The translations under genes and the position numbers were made by a program. From positions 1-8,496 of the forward strand of contig JAKECL010000053.1 in NCBI GenBank assembly GCA_030460725.1: DNA of 8,496 nucleotides, in the 5' to 3' direction. Origin of the DNA: Propionibacterium sp. (GTDB lineage Bacteria > Actinomycetota > Actinomycetes > Actinomycetales > Actinomycetaceae). Below, piece after piece: positions 1 through 6,975 of the stretch; position 1 is the first letter of the stretch, and each line of letters starts with the position of its first letter. The notes under the pieces were generated by a model. The model ran no database searches. It saw only the letters and a list, made by a program, of their open reading frames with translations, and was not told the DNA's origin.

Positions 1-14
1 CTTTACCTCAAAAC

Positions 15-39
15 GGAAATGCGATTCCATCAAGTGGAA
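15..39. promoter_or_regulatory. Candidate operator upstream of the hut operon (GGAA/TTCC half-sites)
   Basis: GGAA at 15-18, TTCC at 25-28 and GGAA at 36-39 alternate in orientation, and the two GGAA sites are 21 bp (two helical turns) apart. TTCCA (25-29) and TGGAA (35-39) form a perfect 5-bp dyad around a 5-base spacer. The element sits 36 bases upstream of the first hut gene, in DNA clearly more AT-rich than the genes, as expected for a promoter. A very weak -35/-10 pair (TTCCAT at 25-30, GACACT at 47-52, 16-base spacer) would overlap it. The binding protein is unknown. An IclR- or GntR-type hut regulator is only an inference. Confidence 0.35.
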
Positions 40-74
40 ACAGACTGACACTCGTTGACGGACGGAGCGACCTC

Positions 75-1448
75 GTGACCCAGTTCGACCGCGACCGCAC
101 GCAGCAGCCCGCAGTGGCGGTCGCGCGCCGCGAGCGAGGCGCCCCACCTGTGCCGGAACAGACGTCTGCCATGCCCGCCTTCTGGCAGGACGAGGACGCC
201 GCGGCGAGTGCAGACACCGCCGTGGCCACCGACCTCGCACGCATGTTCACCGACATTGACAGCATCGGCCACGACCCCACCCGACCCGACACCGGCTACC
301 ACCGCGCAGCCTGGACCCGGGAGGATCTGGCCCTGCGGGCCTGGTTCGCTCGTGAGTGCGACTCCCTGGGCCTGGACCTGCGGGTGGACGCGGCGGGGAA
401 CCAGTGGGCGTGGTGGGGAACACCCAGCCCCCAGCATCCCGGGGTCACCACCGGCTCCCACCTGGACTCCGTGCCCGACGGTGGCGCCTTCGACGGACCC
501 CTGGGTGTGCTCTCCGCGCTGGCGGCCGTGCGTGCACTCCAGGCCGCAGGTGTGCACCCCGCCCGTCCCATCGGGATCGTCAATGCCTCGGACGAGGAGG
601 GTGCCCGGTTCGGCATCGCATGCTTCGGTTCCCGCGTGCTCACCGGTGCCCTGGGCCCTGCTCGGGCCCTGGTCCGCACCGACCAGGACGGGACGTCGCT
701 GCGTGAGGCTCTGGACTCGGCAGGCATCGACACCGATGCCTACGGTCCCGATCCTGCGGCCCTGGCACTGACCGCGGCCCATGTGGAGCTGCACGTCGAA
801 CAGGGGTACTGGCTGGCGGACACGCACAGTCCCGTCGCTGTGGCCACCCACATCTGGCCCCACGGACGCTGGCGCACCGAGGTCGGAGGCGTCCCCGACC
901 ATGCGGGCACCACCCCCATGGAGCGCCGCGACGATGCCCTCCTGTCCGCACTCGCCTTCCCCAGGGACGCCCACGACGCGGCACTGGCCCACGGGGCACG
1001 TGCCACCGTCGGTCACCTCGAGGTGCTCCCCGGGGGCGCCAATGTCATCCCCGGACATGTCACCCTGTGGCTGGACGCCCGGGCGAGTGAGGAAGAGGCC
1101 CTGTCTGCGGTCCTGGAGGACCTGGCACCGTGGGACCCTGTCCAGGAGTCCTTCACCCCGGCCACCCACTTCGACGCCCAGCTGCGGGCGCGACTGGTCG
1201 CGATTCTCGCCGATGTGGGCCTTGGCGCACCCGAGATCGGGACCGCTGCGGGTCACGACGCAGGCATCCTGCAGAACAGCGGCACGCCAACTGCGATGCT
1301 CTTCGTGCGCAACCGCACCGGCTCCTCCCACACCCCGACGGAGTTCGCGACCCTGTCCGACTGCGTCGACGGGGTGCGCGCCCTGACGGCCTGCCTGGGC
1401 GGACTCGCCGGGCAGTCGCTGGGTCCGGGTGAGGGGGGCGCGTCATGA
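75..1448 (+). CDS. M20-family metallo-amidohydrolase (allantoate amidohydrolase-like), probable N-formylglutamate deformylase of the hut pathway
   Basis: 457 aa with GTG start; GGAG at 64-67 lies 7 bases upstream. ATG at 171 (residue 33) is an alternative start, because family similarity begins only near residue 36. Metal-site motifs are complete for the AllC/HyuC group: GSHLDS (H129), AFDGPLG (D140), DEEG (E174, E175), VELHVEQG (H240) and SSHTP (H419). The dimerisation-domain motif VPDHAGTTPM (H276), GAN (N323), DAR (D334, R336) and AGHDAG (H394) are also present. The enzyme is cytosolic, with no signal peptide. Its stop overlaps the hutF start (ATGA), so it is co-translated with hutF. Family members hydrolyse N-carbamoyl or ureido groups, and some L-N-carbamoylases also accept N-formyl amino acids. 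Placed beside hutF, which makes N-formylglutamate, it most likely does the HutG step (glutamate plus formate). Family and operon membership are secure; the substrate is inferred. The first 32 residues are low-complexity and may not be translated. Confidence 0.9.
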   Translation: MTQFDRDRTQQPAVAVARRERGAPPVPEQTSAMPAFWQDEDAAASADTAVATDLARMFTDIDSIGHDPTRPDTGYHRAAWTREDLALRAWFARECDSLGLDLRVDAAGNQWAWWGTPSPQHPGVTTGSHLDSVPDGGAFDGPLGVLSALAAVRALQAAGVHPARPIGIVNASDEEGARFGIACFGSRVLTGALGPARALVRTDQDGTSLREALDSAGIDTDAYGPDPAALALTAAHVELHVEQGYWLADTHSPVAVATHIWPHGRWRTEVGGVPDHAGTTPMERRDDALLSALAFPRDAHDAALAHGARATVGHLEVLPGGANVIPGHVTLWLDARASEEEALSAVLEDLAPWDPVQESFTPATHFDAQLRARLVAILADVGLGAPEIGTAAGHDAGILQNSGTPTAMLFVRNRTGSSHTPTEFATLSDCVDGVRALTACLGGLAGQSLGPGEGGAS

Positions 1449-2779
1449 CCGCCGCCTCCCTGTGGTGCTCCAGCGCCTGGCTGCCCGCAGGCCCCGTCGA
1501 CCGCGTGCGCCTGGTGATCGAGGACGGGCGGCTCAGCGGTGTCCACGCCGGTGTTGATCCTTCCCCGGGGGACCACGTTCTGCGGGGCCTGGTGATGCCC
1601 GGGTTCGCCAACTGTCACTCCCACACCTTCCACCGGGTCCTGCGCGGGTCCGGTGTGCCCGGGGGGACCTTCTGGAGCTGGCGCACCGACATGTACCGCG
1701 TGGCCGGACGTCTGACACCCGAGTCCTACCATGACCTCGCTGTGGGGGCGTACGCGGAGATGGTGGAGGCCGGGTACACCTCGGTCGGGGAGTTCCACTA
1801 CGTCCACCACCGTCCCGACGGCACCCCCTACCCCGACCCCAATGCGATGGGTGAGGCTCTCATCAGTGCTGCCCGCGACGTCGGCATCCGCCTGACCCTG
1901 CTGGACTGCTGCTACCTCTCCTCAGGGTTCGGCCAACCGTTGTCCCCCGAGCAGACCCGCTTCGGGGACACCGACGTGCACGCCTGGAGGAAGCGCGTCG
2001 ATGCCCTGGCCGATGCACACCGCGCGGATCCCGACGTGCGCATCGGCGCAGCGATCCACTCCGTGCGCGCCCTGGAGCCCCGTGACATGCAGGTCGTCGC
2101 CAGCTGGGCACACGAGCACGACGCGCCCCTGCACGTGCACCTGTCGGAACAGGTGGCCGAGAACAGCGCGTGCCTGGACGCCCGGGGAGCCACCCCCACC
2201 CGTGTGCTGCAGGACGCGGGCGCGTGGCGTGGCCACGCCACCGCCGTGCACGCCACCCACCTGGAGGACCAGGACATCCAGATCCTCGGGTCCCATCAGG
2301 TGACCTGCTGCCTGTGTCCCTCCACCGAGGCCGACCTGGCCGACGGCATCGGACCGGCCCTCGACCTCGCCCGCGCCGGGGCAGCCCTGAGCCTGGGCTC
2401 GGACCAGAACGTCCTGTGTGATCCCTTGGAGGAGATGCGCCGCCTCGAGATGGACCAACGCCTGGCCCGCGGGACACGAGAGAACTTCACCCCGGTCGCC
2501 CTCGTCAATGCCCTCACCACCACGGGCCAGGAGAGCCTGGGCTGGGCAGGACCGGGAGGCCTGATCGAGGGCGCGTCCGCCGACCTCGTCCATCTCGACA
2601 CCTCCTCGGCCGCGCTGGCGGGTGCGCGCGTGGACCGCATCCCCCTGCTGGCCGCAGCGCGGGACGTGGCCGACGTGTGGGTGTCGGGACGCCGGGTGGT
2701 GGAGGGTGGGCACCACAGGGATGTCGACGTCGCCGCCGAGCTCGCTCGCTCCATCGCCTCCCTGAGGAGCGCATCGTGA
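1445..2779 (+). CDS. hutF: Formimidoylglutamate deiminase (HutF)
   Basis: 444 aa. Hydrolyses N-formimidoyl-L-glutamate to N-formyl-L-glutamate and ammonia in the five-step histidine pathway. It belongs to the amidohydrolase superfamily with a (beta/alpha)8 barrel. Visible motifs in order: NCHSHTFHR (H58, H60, metal ligands), FWSWR (77-80), FHYVHH (117-122), IHSVRA (H205, R208), VHLSEQ (H232 metal ligand, E235 catalytic), HATHL (H269), CPSTEADLADG (291-301) and GSDQN (D320 metal ligand). These match the HutF subgroup, including the SEQ and STEADL signatures that set it apart from guanine and cytosine deaminases. Length is normal. The start ATG overlaps the previous stop (ATGA), and the end overlaps the hutI start (GTGA). 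A GAGGGGGG-like run at 1431-1438 serves as ribosome binding site. Presence of HutF means this is the formylglutamate branch, not direct HutG formiminoglutamase. Confidence 0.95.
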   Translation: MTAASLWCSSAWLPAGPVDRVRLVIEDGRLSGVHAGVDPSPGDHVLRGLVMPGFANCHSHTFHRVLRGSGVPGGTFWSWRTDMYRVAGRLTPESYHDLAVGAYAEMVEAGYTSVGEFHYVHHRPDGTPYPDPNAMGEALISAARDVGIRLTLLDCCYLSSGFGQPLSPEQTRFGDTDVHAWRKRVDALADAHRADPDVRIGAAIHSVRALEPRDMQVVASWAHEHDAPLHVHLSEQVAENSACLDARGATPTRVLQDAGAWRGHATAVHATHLEDQDIQILGSHQVTCCLCPSTEADLADGIGPALDLARAGAALSLGSDQNVLCDPLEEMRRLEMDQRLARGTRENFTPVALVNALTTTGQESLGWAGPGGLIEGASADLVHLDTSSAALAGARVDRIPLLAAARDVADVWVSGRRVVEGGHHRDVDVAAELARSIASLRSAS

Positions 2780-4008
2780 GGGCCACCTTGGTCACCGGCA
2801 TCGCCGAACTGGTCACCAACGACCCTTCGGTGGGGTCAGGACTGCTCGGCATCCTCCACGATGCCGCACTGGTGGACGAGGGCGGCCGCGTCGCGTGGGT
2901 GGGGCCGGCCACCCGTGCCCCCGCCTGCGACAGGGCCCTCGACGTCGCAGGACGCGCAGTCTTCCCCGGATTCGTGGACTCCCACACCCACCTGGTCTTC
3001 GAGGGGCAGCGCAGCGACGAGTTCGCCGCCCGCATGGCGGGGGAGCCCTACACCGGAGGTGGCATCGACCGCACCGTCGCCGCCACCCGTGGCGCCACGG
3101 ACGAGCGCCTGCGCACCAGCCTGGCCGCCCGCATGCGTGAGCTGCGTGGCCAGGGAACCACGACCGTGGAGATCAAGAGCGGGTACGGCCTCGGGGTTGC
3201 CCAGGAGGCGCGCCTGCTGCGCCTGGCTGGGGAGGTGACAACCGAGACCACCTATCTCGGGGGCCACGTCATCGCCCCGGAGTACCGCGACCGGCGGGGG
3301 GACTACATCGACCTGGTCACCGGCGCCATGCTGGAGGCCTGCGCGCCCCACGCGAAATGGATCGATGCCTTCTGCGAGCCCGGGTCCCCCACGGCCCTCG
3401 ACGAGGAGGAGGCCCGTGAGGTCCTGCGTGCAGGCGCGGCACGCGGCCTGCGTCCCCGCGTCCACGGGGCACAGCTGGCGGAGGGCCCCGGTCCACGTCT
3501 GGCCGTGGAGGTGGGGGCCGCAAGCCTGGACCATGCCACCCACCTCTCCGAGGCGGACGTGGACCTGCTCGCACTGGCGGCACCCGAGGACGGCCCCGTG
3601 GTGACCTTGCTGCCGTTGGTCGAGTTCTCCACCCGTCAGCCCTTCCCCGATGCCCGACGCCTGCTGGAGCGCGGAGTCACCGTGGCGCTGGCCAGCGACT
3701 GCAATCCGGGGACGAACGCCTCCTCCTCCATGGCGGTGGCCATGGGCATCGCGGTGCGGGACATGGGGATGACCCCGCAGGAGGCACTGTGGGCTGCCAC
3801 GGCAGGTGGTGCGGCAGCACTGCGACGCAGGGACGTGGGACGGCTGGCGCCCGGATGTCGGGCGGATCTGGCGGTGGTGGGCGCCCCCAGTCACCTGCAC
3901 CTGACCTACCGCTTCGGGGTCCCACTGGTACGCGGACTGGACCCTGGGACCTGCCCTGATGCCACCCTGCGTGCCGATGTGGACCTGAACCGACGACCCG
4001 AATGGTGA
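2776..4008 (+). CDS. hutI: Imidazolonepropionase (HutI)
   Basis: 410 aa. Opens the ring of 4-imidazolone-5-propionate to give N-formimidoyl-L-glutamate; cytosolic metal-dependent amidohydrolase. I chose GTG at 2776, which overlaps the hutF stop (GTGA) with GAGGAG at 2764-2769 six bases before it. The frame stays open to 2677, but that extension lies inside hutF and encodes Gly/Arg-rich sequence unlike the family. Motifs: FPGFVDSHTHLVFEG (H70, H72), YTGGGI (92-97, substrate loop), TTVEIKSGYGL (E132, K134, Y137), GGHV (H164), CEPG (E201), RVHGAQ (H230), DHATHL (H253, H256) and ASDCNPGT (D308, metal ligand). All are typical of HutI and length is normal. It precedes hutU with a short gap or overlap, depending on the hutU start. 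Nothing unusual was seen. Confidence 0.95.
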   Translation: MRATLVTGIAELVTNDPSVGSGLLGILHDAALVDEGGRVAWVGPATRAPACDRALDVAGRAVFPGFVDSHTHLVFEGQRSDEFAARMAGEPYTGGGIDRTVAATRGATDERLRTSLAARMRELRGQGTTTVEIKSGYGLGVAQEARLLRLAGEVTTETTYLGGHVIAPEYRDRRGDYIDLVTGAMLEACAPHAKWIDAFCEPGSPTALDEEEAREVLRAGAARGLRPRVHGAQLAEGPGPRLAVEVGAASLDHATHLSEADVDLLALAAPEDGPVVTLLPLVEFSTRQPFPDARRLLERGVTVALASDCNPGTNASSSMAVAMGIAVRDMGMTPQEALWAATAGGAAALRRRDVGRLAPGCRADLAVVGAPSHLHLTYRFGVPLVRGLDPGTCPDATLRADVDLNRRPEW

Positions 4009-4019
4009 GGATGACCGAG

Positions 4020-6080
4020 ATGACCCTGACGCACCCCCTGCACCGAGTCCCTGACCCCGCGGCCACCGCAGGGCATGGCAGGCCCTACCACGTCCCACCG
4101 ATCACCGACCTGCCACCCGTGCCTGCCATGGATCCCTCGGTCCGGCGGGCGCCCTCGCGCGGGTTCAGACTGACCCGGGCCCAGACCCGCGTGGCGCTGG
4201 CCAATGCCCTGCGCTACATCGATCCGTCACTCCATGAGCAGCTCATCCCGGAGTTCCTCGACGAGCTCACACGCTTCGGACGCATCTACGGCTACAGGTT
4301 CCGTCCTGCGCAACCCCTGCACGGTCGCCCGGTGCAGGACTACGAAGGGCAGTGCCTGGAGGGACGCGCCTTCCAGGTCATGATCGACAACAACCTGGAT
4401 GTCGACGTGGCCCTGTACCCCTACGAGTTGGTGACCTACGGGGAGACCGGTTCCGTGTGCCACGACTGGATGCAGTACCGGCTCATCACCTCCTACCTCA
4501 AGGTCATGACCCGTGACCAGACCCTGGTCGTGGCCTCCGGACACCCCGTCGGTCTCTTCCCCTCACGTCCCGATGCACCGCGGGTGATCATCACCAACGG
4601 CCTCATGGTCGGCCTGTTCGACAACCACGAGGACTGGGAGATCGCGGAGGAGATGGGGGTGGCCAACTACGGGCAGATGACCGCCGGCGGGTGGATGTAC
4701 ATCGGTCCGCAGGGGATCGTGCACGGCACCTACAACACCCTGCTCAATGCGGGTCGCCAGTACCTGGGCATCCCCGAGGACCAGGGCCTGGCCGGACGCC
4801 TGTTCGTCTCCTCGGGACTGGGGGGCATGAGTGGTGCCCAGCCCAAGGCCATGACGCTGGCCGGAGGGGTGTCGATCATTGCGGAGGTCGACCCCTCCCG
4901 CATCGAGACCCGCCACTCACAGGGGTGGGTGGACCGGGTCGCCACGACGATTCCCGAAGCCTTCTCCCTGGCCGAGGAGGCACTGGAGGCCGGCAGTGCC
5001 CTGTCCATCGCCTTCAGTGGCAATGTCGTGGACCTGCTGCAGTACGCGGTGGACCACGAGATCCCCATCGACCTGCTCTCCGACCAGTCCTCCTGCCATG
5101 ACGCCCACTACGGCGGCTACTGTCCCCAGGGGATCTCCTTCGAGGAACGCACCGTGCTGCTGGGTGAGGATCCCTCCCTCTTCGCCAAGCTGGTCGACGA
5201 GTCCCTGCGCACCCATGCGGGCCTGGTACGTGAACTGGCCGGCCGTGGCACCTACTTCTTCGACTACGGGAACTCCTTCCTCAAGGCCTGCTTCGATGCG
5301 GGAGTCACCGAGCTGTCCCGCAATGAGGTCGATGACAAGGACGGGTTCACCCTGCCCTCCTACGTGGAGGACATCATGGGTCCCCACCTCTTCGACTACG
5401 GCTACGGCCCCTTCCGGTGGGTGTGCCTGTCAGGATCGGAGGAGGACCTGCGCGTCACCGACCGCGCCGCCATGGAGTGCATCGATCCCGGCCGCCGCCC
5501 ACAGGACCGCGACAACTACAACTGGATCCGCGATGCGCAGGCCGCCCACCTGGTGGTGGGCACCAAGGCCCGCATCCTCTACCAGGACATGGAGGGGAGG
5601 GTGCGCATCGCCCTGCGGTTCAACGAGCTGGTGCGTGAGGGCGTCATTGGTCCGGTCATGCTGGGACGCGACCACCACGACGTGTCAGGAACGGACTCCC
5701 CCTTCCGTGAGACCGCGAACATCCGCGACGGCTCCAATGTGATGGCCGACATGGCGGTGCAGTGTTTCGCCGGGAATGCCGCGCGCGGCATGAGCCTGGT
5801 CGCGCTGCACAACGGGGGCGGAGTGGGGATCGGGAAGTCGATCAACGGTGGCTTCGGGCTGGTCCTGGACGGGTCGCAGCGGGTGGACGGCATCATCCGC
5901 TCCTCCCTGTTGTGGGATGTGATGGGTGGGGTGGCGCGCCGGTCCTGGGCTCGCAATCCCCACGCCATGGAGGTCGTGGCGGACTTCAACCAGCGTTACG
6001 GCGACACGGCCGTGATCACCGAACCCTGTCTGGCCGATCCGGACCTCATCGAGCAGGCTGTGGACGCGGCCCTCGGCTGA
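4020..6080 (+). CDS. hutU: Urocanate hydratase (urocanase, HutU), long form
   Basis: 686 aa from this ATG. Adds water to urocanate to give imidazolonepropionate, using tightly bound NAD+. ATG at 4020 is preferred because GGTGAGG at 4004-4010 is well spaced. Starts at 4002, 4005 (GTGA overlap with hutI) or 4011 would add 3-6 residues. Motifs: TYGETG (139-144), SGHPVGLFPSR (173-183), NYGQMTAGGW (216-225), GIVHGTYNT (232-240), SSGLGGMSGAQP (264-275), SDQSSCHD (354-361), FFDYGNS (413-419), GYGPFRWVCLSG (461-472) and GIGKSINGG (603-611). Most bacterial HutU proteins are about 550 aa. This one has an extra N-terminus of roughly 90-100 residues and internal insertions, like the long forms known in animals and some anaerobes. 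Where the common form carries its conserved LFC cysteine this protein reads LFD (D459); a cysteine lies ten residues later (C469). It is the last gene of the hut operon, followed by hairpins. Confidence 0.93.
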   Translation: MTLTHPLHRVPDPAATAGHGRPYHVPPITDLPPVPAMDPSVRRAPSRGFRLTRAQTRVALANALRYIDPSLHEQLIPEFLDELTRFGRIYGYRFRPAQPLHGRPVQDYEGQCLEGRAFQVMIDNNLDVDVALYPYELVTYGETGSVCHDWMQYRLITSYLKVMTRDQTLVVASGHPVGLFPSRPDAPRVIITNGLMVGLFDNHEDWEIAEEMGVANYGQMTAGGWMYIGPQGIVHGTYNTLLNAGRQYLGIPEDQGLAGRLFVSSGLGGMSGAQPKAMTLAGGVSIIAEVDPSRIETRHSQGWVDRVATTIPEAFSLAEEALEAGSALSIAFSGNVVDLLQYAVDHEIPIDLLSDQSSCHDAHYGGYCPQGISFEERTVLLGEDPSLFAKLVDESLRTHAGLVRELAGRGTYFFDYGNSFLKACFDAGVTELSRNEVDDKDGFTLPSYVEDIMGPHLFDYGYGPFRWVCLSGSEEDLRVTDRAAMECIDPGRRPQDRDNYNWIRDAQAAHLVVGTKARILYQDMEGRVRIALRFNELVREGVIGPVMLGRDHHDVSGTDSPFRETANIRDGSNVMADMAVQCFAGNAARGMSLVALHNGGGVGIGKSINGGFGLVLDGSQRVDGIIRSSLLWDVMGGVARRSWARNPHAMEVVADFNQRYGDTAVITEPCLADPDLIEQAVDAALG

Positions 6081-6084
6081 TGGG

Positions 6085-6109
6085 CGGTGCCGGAACCGGC
6101 CGTGCACCG
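6085..6109. terminator. Hairpin in the convergent hutU/phosphatase gap, candidate bidirectional terminator
   Basis: CGGTGC (6085-6090) pairs with GCACCG (6104-6109). Inside, CGG-AA-CCG (6091-6098) can pair, and GCCGGAACCGGC at 6089-6100 is an alternative perfect dyad. It lies 5 bases after the hutU stop, in the 69-base gap between two convergent genes. There is no T-tract, which is common for actinobacterial terminators. Confidence 0.5.
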
Positions 6110-6149
6110 GGGACGCAGACGGGTCCGGGTCGTGGGGAGGGGAGCGACC

Positions 6150-6773
6150 TCAGGACCTGCGCGACGGCGCAGGTGCGACACGGGCGAGGATCGTCCCGAT
6201 GTCCTCGGTGATGCGGGTTGCGGTGTGCGCTGCCGCCTGCGCCCCGCGCCTGTAGGGGTCAGTGACCCAGTCCACGGGTTGCGGTTCGGGGCGCAGAGCG
6301 TGGACGGTGTCAGCCAGTGACTCCCAGGGCACACGCCTGCCATCAACCACGGAGCGCAGTGCAGCTGCCGCCTGTCCCAGGGCCAGGAGCCGGGGGAGCG
6401 TGTCGGGGCGCTCGTCGAGCACCCAGGAGTAGTGGTGCTCCTCGAAGACCAGCACCAGATCCGACCCCGCGAGGATGCGACCGGTCAGTTGGCGGGCGCG
6501 GTGGCCTGCATGGGGCAGATCCATGAGGTCGGCACGTGCAGCCATCTCCTGCTCCAGGTCGTGACCGACCACCGCCATGGTTCCCGCAGAGCTCACATCG
6601 ACGGTGCTGTGGGGGCCCAGGCGGGCACGCAGGAGGATCTCGGCGAAGGCTGAGCGGCAGATGTTCCCCGTGCACACGAAGAGCACGCGGAAGGGAGTCT
6701 CGCCGCTTCGTGCAGGGGGTGATGGCGCTCGATGTGTTCCGGTGGTCCTCAGCCAGGGCGGTGCGTCTGACAT
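6150..6773 (-). CDS. Low-molecular-weight protein tyrosine phosphatase family protein
   Basis: 207 aa, cytosolic. The P-loop VLFVCTGNICRS is at residues 30-41, with nucleophile C34 and arginine R40 in the CX5R signature, followed by SAFAE. The general-acid motif DPYRRG is at D172. Start ATG at 6773-6771 has GGAG on the minus strand (6782-6785) eight bases before it. ATG at 6806 is possible but its GGAG is too close, and the frame stays open to 6980. Classical members such as Wzb have about 145-160 aa. This one has a Pro/Ser/Thr-rich N-terminal tail of about 27 residues, roughly 30 extra residues between the P-loop and the acid loop (an RPDTLPRLLALGQAAAAL-type helix region), and a Ser/Arg-rich end. 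Longer variants of this kind are known in Actinobacteria. It would dephosphorylate phosphotyrosine proteins; no kinase or capsule gene is in the window, so the target is unknown. It is convergent with hutU and divergent from the sipW block. Confidence 0.85.
   Translation of the reverse strand: MSDAPPWLRTTGTHRAPSPPARSGETPFRVLFVCTGNICRSAFAEILLRARLGPHSTVDVSSAGTMAVVGHDLEQEMAARADLMDLPHAGHRARQLTGRILAGSDLVLVFEEHHYSWVLDERPDTLPRLLALGQAAAALRSVVDGRRVPWESLADTVHALRPEPQPVDWVTDPYRRGAQAAAHTATRITEDIGTILARVAPAPSRRS
6155..6174 (+). terminator. Strong GC-rich hairpin downstream of hutU, overlapping the phosphatase 3' end
   Basis: ACCTGCGC (6155-6162) and GCGCAGGT (6167-6174) form a perfect 8-bp stem closed by a GACG tetraloop. 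It begins 75 bases after hutU and lies over the last codons of the minus-strand phosphatase gene, whose stop is at 6150-6152. For hutU mRNA it could be a second terminator or a 3'-end stabiliser. For the phosphatase transcript it lies before the stop codon and so is unlikely to be that gene's terminator. No T-tract follows. Confidence 0.4.
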
Positions 6774-6834
6774 GGGTGGATCTCCGATCTCCTCGTGGAT
6801 CTCCATCTTCTCCCGGGTCACCCCGGGGTGTGGA

Positions 6835-6919
6835 GTCACACTGAACACCTCCACCCGTTCAGGGACCAAGATCCCAATGTGGGTATGCAGGTGAATGAGT
6901 GACCATTCATCAGTGTGAC
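6835..6919. repeat. 10-bp perfect inverted repeat enclosing a palindrome (possible branched RNA leader or paired operator)
   Basis: GTCACACTGA (6835-6844) and TCAGTGTGAC (6910-6919) are exact reverse complements with 65 bases between them. Inside, CACCT (6846-6850) can pair with AGGTG (6889-6893), with CCCA/TGGG (6873-6876/6880-6883) as its tip. TGAATG (6892-6897) can pair with CATTCA (6904-6909), ending directly against the outer stem. As RNA this could fold into a three-way junction; as DNA it could be paired protein sites. The two inner stems share bases 6892-6893, so they cannot both be complete. Confidence 0.4.
6892..6909. promoter_or_regulatory. TetR-like palindromic operator candidate
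   Basis: TGAATG (6892-6897), spacer AGTGAC, CATTCA (6904-6909): an 18-bp element with perfect 6-bp arms. Size and the (T)GAATG...CATTC(A) form resemble sites bound by TetR-family repressors. It lies about 120 bases before the phosphatase start and about 240 before the exported-protein start, so the minus-strand promoter is the nearer target. No TetR gene is in the window. Confidence 0.4.
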
Positions 6920-6975
6920 GGGAAGTGGCCGAACGTGTCTGCATGGGGTGGTGGAGGAGGGGGAATGTGAGGACC

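Noticed and set aside
30..1331. Long open frame on the minus strand (about 430 codons) opposite the M20 gene
   Set aside because: Gly/Val/His-rich product with no recognisable motif; it is the usual antisense shadow of a GC-rich gene whose sense frame has complete catalytic motifs.
75..1448. Allantoate amidohydrolase in purine catabolism
   Set aside because: No allantoinase, ureidoglycolate or other purine gene is present; overlap with hutF points to the histidine pathway.
2677..2775. Upstream extension of hutI to an ATG inside hutF
   Set aside because: It would add 33 Gly/Arg-rich residues foreign to HutI; the GTG at 2776 has a good ribosome binding site and the same overlap style as the other hut genes.
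2836..4098. Long minus-strand open frame opposite hutI (about 420 codons)
   Set aside because: Low-complexity composition and no family features; hutI on the plus strand is fully convincing.
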